Below are positions 1-6,567 of a stretch of DNA of 9,832 nt, in pieces. The stretch is from Burkholderiales bacterium (GTDB lineage: Bacteria > Pseudomonadota > Gammaproteobacteria > Burkholderiales > SG8-39): contig JAQSVY010000054.1 of assembly GCA_029266935.1 (NCBI GenBank), positions 1-9,832 on the forward strand. Reading direction: 5' to 3'. A model generated the notes under the pieces. That model did not search any database and had not been told where the DNA came from. It saw only the letters and a list, made by a program, of their open reading frames with translations. How positions within the stretch are numbered: the first letter of the stretch is position 1; each line of letters begins with the position of its first letter. Made by a program: the position numbers and the translations under genes.

Positions 1-1998
1 CAGCGTGTTGCGCACGCGCCGGTAGCTCTCCACCACGCGCTTGAGGATCTCGGCGGAGAGGTTGAGCTCGCTCGAGTAGTCGGTGCTCGCCACCCATAGT
101 CGCAGGATCTCGGCGCCGAGCGTGTTCGAGATCTCCTGGGGCGCCATGGTGTTGCCTTTCGACTTCGACATCTTGCGGCCTTCGAGATCGATGACGAAGC
201 CGTGCGTGAGCAGGCCCTTGTACGGCGGCACGCCGTCCAGCATGCAGGAGACCAGCAGAGAGGAATGGAACCAGCCGCGGTGCTGGTCCGAGCCCTCGAG
301 ATAGAGGTCCGCAGGGAAGGCGGTATCGGCGCGGTGCGAGCCGCGCATCACCGTGAAGTGCGTCGAGCCCGAGTCGAACCACACGTCGAGCGTGTCTTTC
401 GTCTTTTCGTACTGCCTTGCCTCGTCGCCCAGCAGCTCTTCTGCCGTCACCTTCTGCCATTCCTCGATGCCGCCCTTCTCGACACGCTTGGCCACCTGCT
501 CGAGCAGCTCCGGCGTGCGCGGATGCAGCGCGCCGCTCTCCCTGTGCAGGAAAAAAGGCATCGGCACGCCCCACTGGCGCTGCCGCGAGAGCGTCCAGTC
601 CGGGCGGTTGGCGATCATGCCCTGCAGCCGCGCCTGCCCCCACGCGGGGAAGAACTGCGTGTTCTCGACGCCGCGCAGCGCCGTCTCGCGCAGCGTCTCG
701 CTTCCGACCTTCTTGTCCATCGCTGCGAACCACTGCGTGGTCGCTCGCAGGATCACCGGCGTCTTGTGCCGCCAGCAGTGCATGTAGCTGTGGGTGTGCT
801 TCCAATCGACGGCGAGCAGGGCGGCGTTCTGCTCGATCGCCTTGACGATCTTTGCGTTGGCGTCCCAGATCGACATGCCGCCGAACAGCGGCAGCGATGT
901 GGCGTACTTGCCGTCCCCGAGGACCGGCGTGAGGATGGCGTCGTCCCTCATGCCGTAGCGCCGGCAGGACTCGAAGTCCTCGACCCCGTAGGCCGGCGCC
1001 GAGTGCACGATCCCCGTGCCGGTCTCGAGCGTCACGTACTCGCCGAGGTAGATCGGCGCGGTCCGCTCGTAGAACGGGTGCTGGAAGCGGATGTGCTCGA
1101 GCGCGCTTCCCTTGCAGCTCGCCAGCGCCTTTCCTTCCAGCCCGTAGCGCTTCAGGCACGCCTCGCGCAGCTCGGAGGCGAGGATCAGCAGGCCTTTGTC
1201 CGTGTCCACCAGGTCATAGCTAAATTCGGGGTGCGCATTCAGCGCCTGGTTGCCCGGCAGCGTCCACGGCGTGGTGGTCCAGATGACGGCATAGATAGGC
1301 TTCTCAGAAACTGCCTTCGAACCGAACGCCGACCAGACTCTTTGACGGTCCGGCTCAAAAGCCCTAAAAGCGACGTCGATAGCCGGGTCTTTGCGGTCTT
1401 CGTACTCGACTTCAGCCTCGGCGAGCGCCGAGCCGCAGTCGAAGCACCAGTTCACGGGCTTGAGGCCCCGGTAGACATAGCCTTTCTCGAGGAGCGTCCC
1501 GAGCACGCGGATCTCGTCTGCCTCGTTCGAATAGGCCATGGTGAGATACGGGTTGTCCCAGTCGCCGAGCACGCCCAGGCGCCTGAAGTCCTGCTTCTGC
1601 CGCTCGATCTGCTCGGTGGCAAAGGCGCGGCACAGGCGCTGCGTTTCCTCTGGGGGCAGGTTCTTACCGTGCTTCTTCTCGATCTGCACCTCGATGGGCA
1701 TGCCGTGGCAATCCCAACCCGGCACGTAGGGCGCATCGAAGCCGGCGAGCGTGCGCGACTTGACGATGATGTCCTTCAGGATCTTGTTGACCGCGGTGCC
1801 GATATGAATGTCGCCGTTCGCATACGGCGGGCCGTCGTGCAGCACGAAGCGAGGGCGCCCCTTGGCGACCTGGCGCAAGCGCTGGTAGACGCCTTTTTCC
1901 TGCCATTCCTTCACCCAGAGCGGCTCTCGCTTGGCGAGGTCGCCGCGCATCGGGAATGGCGTCTCGGGAAGATTCAGCGTGTCTTTGTAGTCAGCCAT
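1..1998 (-). CDS. ileS: Isoleucyl-tRNA synthetase, N-terminal 666 residues (runs off left edge)
   Basis: This class I aminoacyl-tRNA synthetase charges tRNA-Ile with isoleucine in the cytoplasm. The reading frame is open from the ATG at 1998 to base 1, so the C-terminal anticodon-binding and zinc regions lie outside the window. In order one sees the start [20 protein letters not shown], typical of proteobacterial IleRS; the first signature as [11 protein letters not shown] (residues 62-72); GWDCHG (94-99); the start of the CP1 editing domain with the Thr-rich [11 protein letters not shown] (240-250); [39 protein letters not shown]; and a canonical KMSKS (609-613). The oddity is Thr68 where the HIGH motif normally has its second His. 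The start codon overlaps the end of ribF by 8 bases (ATGGCTGA), and no Shine-Dalgarno sequence precedes it, so translation is probably coupled to ribF. In many proteobacteria lspA follows ileS; that would be off the edge here. Confidence 0.97.
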   Translation of the reverse strand, partial: MADYKDTLNLPETPFPMRGDLAKREPLWVKEWQEKGVYQRLRQVAKGRPRFVLHDGPPYANGDIHIGTAVNKILKDIIVKSRTLAGFDAPYVPGWDCHGMPIEVQIEKKHGKNLPPEETQRLCRAFATEQIERQKQDFRRLGVLGDWDNPYLTMAYSNEADEIRVLGTLLEKGYVYRGLKPVNWCFDCGSALAEAEVEYEDRKDPAIDVAFRAFEPDRQRVWSAFGSKAVSEKPIYAVIWTTTPWTLPGNQALNAHPEFSYDLVDTDKGLLILASELREACLKRYGLEGKALASCKGSALEHIRFQHPFYERTAPIYLGEYVTLETGTGIVHSAPAYGVEDFESCRRYGMRDDAILTPVLGDGKYATSLPLFGGMSIWDANAKIVKAIEQNAALLAVDWKHTHSYMHCWRHKTPVILRATTQWFAAMDKKVGSETLRETALRGVENTQFFPAWGQARLQGMIANRPDWTLSRQRQWGVPMPFFLHRESGALHPRTPELLEQVAKRVEKGGIEEWQKVTAEELLGDEARQYEKTKDTLDVWFDSGSTHFTVMRGSHRADTAFPADLYLEGSDQHRGWFHSSLLVSCMLDGVPPYKGLLTHGFVIDLEGRKMSKSKGNTMAPQEISNTLGAEILRLWVASTDYSSELNLSAEILKRVVESYRRVRNTL

Positions 1999-2905
1999 GT
2001 TTTGTAAAATAGGCGCGGGCCTGCCGGGCGTCGCGCGCGATCGCTTCCTTCAATGCTTCCAGCCCGTCGTACTTCTCCTCGTCGCGCAGCTTCTCGAGGA
2101 AGCGTACCTTGACTCGCCGGCCATAGAGCTCGCCGTCGCAGTCGAAAAGGTGCACCTCGAGCAGCGGCTGCTCGAGCGCGTTGACGGTCGGCCGGCGGCC
2201 GACGCTCGCCACAGCGGGGCCCATGCCCTCCACCTCGACGGCGAAGATGCCGGCCAGAGGCGCGCCGTGCGCGAGGCGGATGTTCGCAGTCGGGAAGCCG
2301 AGCTTGCGCCCGAGCTTCTCGCCGTGCGCTACCCGACCGCTCACCGCATAGGGGTGGCCGAGCAGCCGCTCGGCGCGCAGCAGGTCGCCCGCCTGCAGCG
2401 CCGCGCGCACGCCCGAGCTCGACACGCGCTCGCCCTCGAAGAGCACGTCGGGCATGGCCTCCAGCGCAAAGCCGTGCCGTCCGGCGGCCTCGCCCAGCAT
2501 GGCGAAGTCGCCGACGCGCTTCGCGCCGAAACGGAAGTCGCGCCCGACGATGAGCTTGCGCATGCCCAGGCCGCGCACCAGCACCTTCTCGACAAACCGG
2601 CCGGCGGAAAGCGCGGCAAAGCGGGCGTCGAACCTCGCGACGTGCACCCGCTCGACGCCGAGGGCGGCGAGGAGCTCCAGCTTGTCGCGCAGACGCGTGA
2701 GCCGCGGCGGCGCCGCGGCGGCGGCGAAGAACTCGCGCGGGTGCGGCTCGAAGGTGAGAAGGCTCGATTGCAGGCCGGCGTCGCGCGCCGCGGCGATGAC
2801 GCGCTCGACGAGCGCGCGGTGGCCCCGGTGCACCCCGTCGAAGTTGCCGATGGTCAGCGCGCACCGGCCCGAGGTAGGCTGCAACGAGCCGTGGGTAACG
2901 ACCAT
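1991..2905 (-). CDS. ribF: Bifunctional riboflavin kinase / FAD synthetase
   Basis: RibF phosphorylates riboflavin to FMN and then adenylylates FMN to FAD, in the cytoplasm. The 304-residue length is normal. The N-terminal nucleotidyltransferase half shows [10 protein letters not shown] (20-29), the FEPHP segment (52-56), [10 protein letters not shown] (121-130) and SSSGVR (162-167). The C-terminal kinase half shows [14 protein letters not shown] (196-209), with the PTAN motif that contributes to ATP/Mg binding, then [14 protein letters not shown] and [14 protein letters not shown] around the expected catalytic Glu (about E250). The ATG at 2905 is the best start by family alignment, but no clear Shine-Dalgarno precedes it. 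A TATAAT lies 21 bases upstream on this strand (2932-2927), which would give a leader of only about 15 bases. The stop codon overlaps the ileS start, so the two genes form an operon. The pairing ribF-ileS near rpsT is also seen in E. coli. Confidence 0.96.
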   Translation of the reverse strand: MVVTHGSLQPTSGRCALTIGNFDGVHRGHRALVERVIAAARDAGLQSSLLTFEPHPREFFAAAAAPPRLTRLRDKLELLAALGVERVHVARFDARFAALSAGRFVEKVLVRGLGMRKLIVGRDFRFGAKRVGDFAMLGEAAGRHGFALEAMPDVLFEGERVSSSGVRAALQAGDLLRAERLLGHPYAVSGRVAHGEKLGRKLGFPTANIRLAHGAPLAGIFAVEVEGMGPAVASVGRRPTVNALEQPLLEVHLFDCDGELYGRRVKVRFLEKLRDEEKYDGLEALKEAIARDARQARAYFTKHG

Positions 2906-2926
2906 GGACGCGGGCTAAAAGGTTGA

Positions 2927-2937
2927 ATTATAGTAGG
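2927..2937. promoter_or_regulatory. Possible two-way -10 element between ribF and the Mpo1-like gene
   Basis: The sequence attatagtagg gives a perfect TATAAT on the minus strand (2932-2927), facing ribF, and TATAGT on the plus strand (2929-2934), facing the Mpo1-like gene. It sits in the 71-base divergent gap between the two start codons. I see no convincing -35 box for either direction. The same 11 bases occur at 6549-6559 in the other divergent gap. Promoter function is inferred from sequence and position only. Confidence 0.4.
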
Positions 2938-2976
2938 TTCCCCGGACAGGCAGGGATGGAAGCGGAGAAGCAAGCG

Positions 2977-3510
2977 ATGAAGACCCTGGAAGACCAGATG
3001 TCGTTCTACGCGGCCTACCACCAGGACGGCCGCAACAAGGCCTCGCACTTCATCGGCGTGCCGATGATCATGCTCTCGCTCTTCATCCCGCTCGCCTGGA
3101 TCCGCGTCGACGCCGGCGGTGTACCGCTCACCGCCGCGATGCTCTTCGCCGGCACGGTGATGGTCTACTACTTTCTCCTCGACATCCCGCTCGCGATCGC
3201 CATGTTCGGCGTCAGCGTCCTGCTGGTCTGGGTCGGGCACCAGATCGCCGCGCTCGGCGCGGCGCAGGGCTTGGCGTGGTTCGCGGTGCTGTTCGTCGGC
3301 GGCTGGATCATCCAGCTCGTCGGCCACGTCTTCGAGGGCCGCAAGCCCGCGCTCGCCGACAACCTCTTCCAGATCTTCGTCGCGCCGATCTTCCTCGCCG
3401 CGGAGATCTTCTTCGCCCTGGGTTATAAACCTGGATTGCATCATGCAGTTCAGGAAAGGGCCCTCCAGCTGCGAAAAACGGCCGCTAACCCCAACCTGGT
3501 TTCAACCTAG
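2977..3510 (+). CDS. Mpo1-like (DUF962) membrane protein
   Basis: This 177-residue integral membrane protein belongs to the DUF962/Mpo1-like family. The characterised yeast member Mpo1 is an Fe(II)-dependent dioxygenase acting in alpha-oxidation of 2-hydroxy fatty acids; bacterial members are largely uncharacterised, so substrate and role here are unknown. The family signature is complete: YAAYHQD (11-17, His15), SHFIGVP (23-29, His24), VGHQIA (86-91) and WIIQLVGHVFEGRKPAL (110-126, His117). The histidines are candidates for metal ligands. Hydrophobic stretches at about 25-42, 52-69, 73-90, 100-115 and 130-148 suggest four or five membrane segments. The ATG at 2977 is chosen because GGAG lies 9 bases upstream and relatives start MKTL-like; an in-frame ATG at 2956 and a TTG at 2923 are less likely. 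The gene is divergent from ribF and converges on sirB1, sharing its CTAG stop. Confidence 0.88.
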   Translation: MKTLEDQMSFYAAYHQDGRNKASHFIGVPMIMLSLFIPLAWIRVDAGGVPLTAAMLFAGTVMVYYFLLDIPLAIAMFGVSVLLVWVGHQIAALGAAQGLAWFAVLFVGGWIIQLVGHVFEGRKPALADNLFQIFVAPIFLAAEIFFALGYKPGLHHAVQERALQLRKTAANPNLVST

Positions 3511-4361
3511 TTGAGCCGCGCGCAGAGCGCGGAGAGCTCCATCAGCCTGACGCGCACGTCGTCCTGATCGGGGGCGTCGGGTTCGCGCTCGGCGTAGTCG
3601 GTGAGGTCCTTCAGCGCGGCGCGGTAGCACTCCAGACGCTGGTAGACGATGCCGCGGTCGCGCAGCTCCGCGCTCGCGTCGGGCGACACCACCAGCATCC
3701 GGTTCAGGACGTCGAGCATGCTTTCGGGCTTGTCGGTATCGCGGTAGATGCCCTTCAGGTTCCTCAGCATGCGCGCCAGGATCTGGCGGTTGCTGGCGGG
3801 ATCGAGGAACTGGTCGAGCGGCAGCTCGGCCACCGGCACGTTGTCCGAAATGCCCTCGGGAATCACGCGCTGCAGGCGCTGGCGGAGCTCGCTTTCGGAC
3901 TGCGGCGCGCCGCCCGAGAAGGGGTCGAGAACCAGCATGCCGGCGCGCAAGCGCAGCCGCACGAGGAAATGCCCTGGAAAAGACACCCCTTGCAGCGGTA
4001 GCCCGATGCGCCTGCCGACCTCCATGTAGAGGATCGACAGCGTGAGCGGGATGCCGGTCTTGCGGTCGATCACTTCGTTGAGATAGCTGTTGCGCGGATC
4101 GTAGTAGTCCTCAGCGTTGCCCCAGTAGCCCAGGTCCTCGAACAGGAACTGGTTGAGCGCCACTACGCGCTCCTCGGCGCCCAGGTCCTGCGGCAGGCGC
4201 CCGCGCAAGCGCAGCGCGATGCGCTCGATCTCGCCAAGGTAGCGCTCGAGGTCGAGCTGCGGATAGGCGTCCTGCGCGATCATCAGGCAGGCGCGCGCGA
4301 GGTCGATGCGTCCGTCCTCGCGGCCGAGCAGCTCGGCGAAGGGCTCGAGCGGCACACCCAT
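3507..4361 (-). CDS. SirB1-family transglutaminase-like / TPR protein
   Basis: This 284-residue protein belongs to the SirB1 family, with a transglutaminase-like core followed by TPR-like helices. The molecular activity of the family is not settled. The visible family motifs are YWGNAEDYYDPRN (79-91), KTGIPLTLSILYMEV (101-115), SFPGHFLVR (127-135) and LDPFSGG (145-151). His131 and Asp146 fit two positions of a transglutaminase triad, while the position expected for the nucleophilic Cys appears to be in TLSILY with Ser, as is usual for this family, so protease or transglutaminase activity should not be assumed. Residues about 185-265 form TPR-like helices. The ATG at 4361 overlaps the murJ stop by one base (TGATG) and lacks a strong Shine-Dalgarno of its own, which argues for translational coupling with murJ. 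The frame stays open far upstream into murJ, but that extension is antisense-free shadow coding rather than protein. Confidence 0.88.
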   Translation of the reverse strand: MGVPLEPFAELLGREDGRIDLARACLMIAQDAYPQLDLERYLGEIERIALRLRGRLPQDLGAEERVVALNQFLFEDLGYWGNAEDYYDPRNSYLNEVIDRKTGIPLTLSILYMEVGRRIGLPLQGVSFPGHFLVRLRLRAGMLVLDPFSGGAPQSESELRQRLQRVIPEGISDNVPVAELPLDQFLDPASNRQILARMLRNLKGIYRDTDKPESMLDVLNRMLVVSPDASAELRDRGIVYQRLECYRAALKDLTDYAEREPDAPDQDDVRVRLMELSALCARLN

Positions 4362-5899
4362 CAGGGCGCCCCGCCGCGCGAGAAGTCGCGCGGGCGCATG
4401 CCGCACGCGAGGAGCACCGCGCCGTAGCAGGAGCCGCCGAGCAGCACCAGGCCGAGCACCGCGGGCACCTTGCCCTGCCAGGTGGCGGCGAGCCACCAGC
4501 GCGCATCCCCCATGGCGAAATACAGTGCCGCCGCCATCACGGCGACCGCTGAGGCGACCTTGGCGAGGAATGCCGTCCAGCCCGGCTGGGGGGCGTAGAT
4601 CTTGTGCTTCCTGAGAATCACATACAGAAGGCCGGCGTTCAGGCAGGCCCCTAGGCCGATGGCGAGGGCGAGCCCCGCATGGCGCAGGGGCACGATGAAC
4701 GCCGCGTTCATCGCCTGGGTCGCGATCAGGGTGGCAATGCCGATCTTGACCGGTGTGGCGATGTTCTGCCGCGCATAGAAGCCGGGGGCTAGGATCTTCA
4801 CCAGGATGATGCCCACCAGGCCGACGCTGTAGGCCATGAGCGCCTGGCGCGTCATCCAGGCGTCCTCGGCGGTGAAGCGCCCGTAATGGAAGAGCATGGT
4901 GATGAGCGGCAGAGCGAGCACCGCGAGCGCCACGGCGCTCGGGACCGCGAGCAGCACAGTGATGCGCAACCCCCAGTCGAGCAAGCGGCTGTACTCGGCG
5001 GGGTTGGCGTCGGCATGGTATTTCGACAGGCTCGGCAGCAGGATAGTGCCGACTGCGACGCCTAGCACGCCCGCCGGCAGCTCCATCAGGCGATCGGCGT
5101 AGTACAGCCAGGAAATGCTGCCGGTGGCGAGGAAGGAGGCGAAGATCTGGTTGATGAGGAGCGAGATCTGGCTCACCGAGACGCCGAATGCCGCCGGCAG
5201 CATGAGCAGCAGGACGCGGCGCAGGCCCGGGTGGCGGAAATCGATGCGCCAGCGCGGCAGCAAGCCGAGCTTCACGAGGAAGGGAACCTGGAAGGCGAGC
5301 TGCAGCACCCCGCCGGCGAACACCGCCCAGGCGAGCACTAGCACCGGCGGGTCGAAGTACCCGGCAAAGAACGCCGCGCCGACAATGAAGGAGACGTTGA
5401 GCAGCGCCGGCGTGATCGCCGGCACCGCAAAGCGGTTCCAGGTGTTCAGGATGCCGGCGGCGAGCGCCACCAGCGAGATGAAGACGATGTACGGGAAGGT
5501 GATGCGCAGCAGCGCGACGGTGAGCGCGAACTTGTCCGGCTGAGCGGCAAAGCCCGGCGCCGTGACCTGCACGATGAGGGGCGCCGCGATCATGCCGAGC
5601 GCGGCCGCCGCCACCAGCGCGAGGAAAAGCAGCGTCGAGATGGCGTCGATCAGGCACCTCGTCTCTTCGACGCTGGTCCTGTTCTTGTGCTCGCCGAGGA
5701 TCGGCACGAACGCCTGCGAGAAGGCGCCTTCGGCGAACAGGCGCCGCAGCAGGTTGGGGATCTTGAAGGCGACGAAGAAGGCGTCGGTGGCGAGCCCGGC
5801 GCCGAAGAGGCGCGCGATGAAGAAGTCGCGCGCGTAGCCGAGCACCCGGCTCACCATGGTCAGGCTGCTCACCGCGGCCAGGGCGCGCAGCAGGTTCAT
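4361..5899 (-). CDS. murJ: Lipid II flippase MurJ (MviN)
   Basis: MurJ moves the peptidoglycan precursor lipid II across the inner membrane and belongs to the MOP exporter superfamily. The 512-residue protein has the expected series of about 14 hydrophobic segments. Residues shown to be essential in E. coli MurJ fall at the same numbers here: Arg18 and Arg24 in [10 protein letters not shown], Asp39 in ATDAFF, Arg52 in PNLLRRLF and Arg270 in [22 protein letters not shown] (55-66) is also a strong family signature. The ATG at 5899 has GGAG six bases upstream. The gene is divergent from rpsT, with 47 bases between start codons, and its stop overlaps the start of sirB1. No frameshift or missing segment is seen. 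Confidence 0.97.
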   Translation of the reverse strand: MNLLRALAAVSSLTMVSRVLGYARDFFIARLFGAGLATDAFFVAFKIPNLLRRLFAEGAFSQAFVPILGEHKNRTSVEETRCLIDAISTLLFLALVAAAALGMIAAPLIVQVTAPGFAAQPDKFALTVALLRITFPYIVFISLVALAAGILNTWNRFAVPAITPALLNVSFIVGAAFFAGYFDPPVLVLAWAVFAGGVLQLAFQVPFLVKLGLLPRWRIDFRHPGLRRVLLLMLPAAFGVSVSQISLLINQIFASFLATGSISWLYYADRLMELPAGVLGVAVGTILLPSLSKYHADANPAEYSRLLDWGLRITVLLAVPSAVALAVLALPLITMLFHYGRFTAEDAWMTRQALMAYSVGLVGIILVKILAPGFYARQNIATPVKIGIATLIATQAMNAAFIVPLRHAGLALAIGLGACLNAGLLYVILRKHKIYAPQPGWTAFLAKVASAVAVMAAALYFAMGDARWWLAATWQGKVPAVLGLVLLGGSCYGAVLLACGMRPRDFSRGGAP

Positions 5900-5907
5900 G
5901 CTAGACT
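5899..5907 (+). promoter_or_regulatory. Possible extended -10 promoter of rpsT
   Basis: TGCTAGACT matches an extended -10 (TG, one base, then TAGACT against the TATAAT consensus). It starts on the last base of the murJ start codon on the opposite strand, so the rpsT promoter would overlap the murJ 5' end. It predicts a leader of roughly 33 bases before the rpsT ATG. No good -35 is visible, which is tolerable for an extended -10. Confidence 0.4.
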
Positions 5908-5946
5908 CCGCACCCCGAATTCGTTCCTTTCTTGGAATCCCGGTCC

Positions 5947-6210
5947 ATGGCCAACATCAAGTCTGCCCGCAAGCGCGCCCGCCAGTCGGTGGTGCTGCGC
6001 GAGCACAACATGAGCCTGCGCACCGAGGTGCGCACGGCCATCAAGAACGCGAAGAAGGCGATCGCCGCCGGCAAGCCGGCGGAAGCCGCGAAGGCGCTGC
6101 AGGACTCGCAGCGCGTCATCGACCGCGTCGTCGCCAAAGGCGTCCTGCACCGCAACGCGGGGGACCGGCACAAGAGCCGCCTCGCGCATGCCCTGAAGGG
6201 CATGAAGTAG
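5947..6210 (+). CDS. rpsT: 30S ribosomal protein S20
   Basis: S20 is a small primary 16S rRNA-binding protein of the 30S subunit. The 87-residue, strongly basic product starts [14 protein letters not shown] and contains [14 protein letters not shown] at its end, both diagnostic of S20, and the length is normal. The ATG at 5947 is preferred over the in-frame ATG at 5932 because family members begin MANIKSA and GGAA lies nine bases upstream. In E. coli S20 represses its own translation; no regulatory structure could be shown here. The gene is divergent from murJ and converges on the DUF3579-type gene with a single base between the stop codons. Confidence 0.98.
   Translation: MANIKSARKRARQSVVLREHNMSLRTEVRTAIKNAKKAIAAGKPAEAAKALQDSQRVIDRVVAKGVLHRNAGDRHKSRLAHALKGMK
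6187..6204 (+). other. Hairpin at the 3' end of rpsT
   Basis: catgccc (6187-6193) and gggcatg (6198-6204) form a perfect 7-base-pair stem with a TGAA loop, lying in the last codons of rpsT. No T-run follows on the plus strand, so it is not a standard terminator. It may stabilise the mRNA end or be a by-product of the coding sequence. Confidence 0.3.
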
Positions 6211-6211
6211 C

Positions 6212-6543
6212 TTAGGCAGTATCCCCAACACGCTGCAGTTCGGCGAGTCTCGTGCGCTCAGCGATCCGTCCGTCACGCACCTGCAGCTCGTTGTCCTGGG
6301 CGACGCTCACCGGGAAGCGGTAGGCCATCGGCTCGAGCTCTTCCAACCACGCGTCCACGACCAAGCAGCGCACGCCGTTGGCGCTAACCGGGTGCACGAA
6401 GGGCGAGTACCGCATCCGGTGATCATTGCCAAAGGCCGCCATGACGCCGCACAGCCGCTCGGGCCAGTCGCTCGGGCGGAAAGGCTGCCGTCGAGGGAGC
6501 GCTCGGAGACGAACTCGACGACCACCCCTTCGGCTTCGGGCAT
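6212..6543 (-). pseudogene. DUF3579-type protein gene, apparently frameshifted
   Basis: The function of this family is unknown; I recognise it as a small betaproteobacterial protein often found near rpsT. Two minus-strand frames together give the family pattern. The first (from the ATG at 6543) reads MPEAEGVVVEFVSERSLDG. The second, out of step, reads FRPSDWPERLCGVMAAFG, then NDHRMRYSPFVHP, GVRCLVVDAWLEELEPMAYRF and DNELQVRDG, ending at the TAA at 6214-6212. Restoring one base near 6485 would turn AGCC into AGGCC, give DGRPFRPSDW across the junction, and make a 110-residue protein of normal shape. So either a real 1-base deletion has inactivated the gene or the assembly has an error. A shorter start at the ATG at 6442 would remove the conserved FRPSDW region and is unlikely to be the native protein. 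A GTG at 6525 is another possible native start. It is divergent from the decarboxylase gene. Confidence 0.7.
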
Positions 6544-6548
6544 GCGCG

Positions 6549-6559
6549 ATTATAGTAGG
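6549..6559. promoter_or_regulatory. Possible two-way -10 element between the DUF3579-type and decarboxylase genes
   Basis: attatagtagg is identical to the element at 2927-2937. It gives TATAAT on the minus strand (6554-6549) and TATAGT on the plus strand (6551-6556), within the 24-base gap between the ATG at 6543 and the GTG at 6568. Transcripts would start at or within a few bases of both start codons, so the mRNAs would be leaderless or nearly so, unless the true starts lie further in. A weak TTGGTC (6575-6570, minus strand) is the only -35 candidate, with a short 15-base spacer. Confidence 0.4.
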
Positions 6560-6567
6560 CCGGGCCG

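Noticed and set aside
1290..1390. Locally less GC-rich stretch inside ileS
   Set aside because: The reading frame continues cleanly into the [10 protein letters not shown] editing motif, so this is a variable stretch of the protein, not an insertion.
202..2007. Long plus-strand open frame of 601 codons
   Set aside because: It is antisense to ileS, whose frame carries every synthetase motif. Its product is Arg/Val/Leu-rich with no recognisable domain, as expected of a GC-rich shadow frame.
1997..2926. Plus-strand open frame of 309 codons
   Set aside because: Antisense to ribF, which is fully supported by motifs; no domain is recognisable in the plus-strand product.
3488..3515. Short inverted repeats aacctggtt and caacctagttg near the convergent stops
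   Set aside because: Stems are only four base pairs and no T-run follows, so they do not make a terminator.
4362..5657. N-terminal extension of the sirB1 frame to 716 codons
   Set aside because: The extension is an out-of-frame reading of murJ. The ATG at 4361 matches the family start and overlaps the murJ stop.
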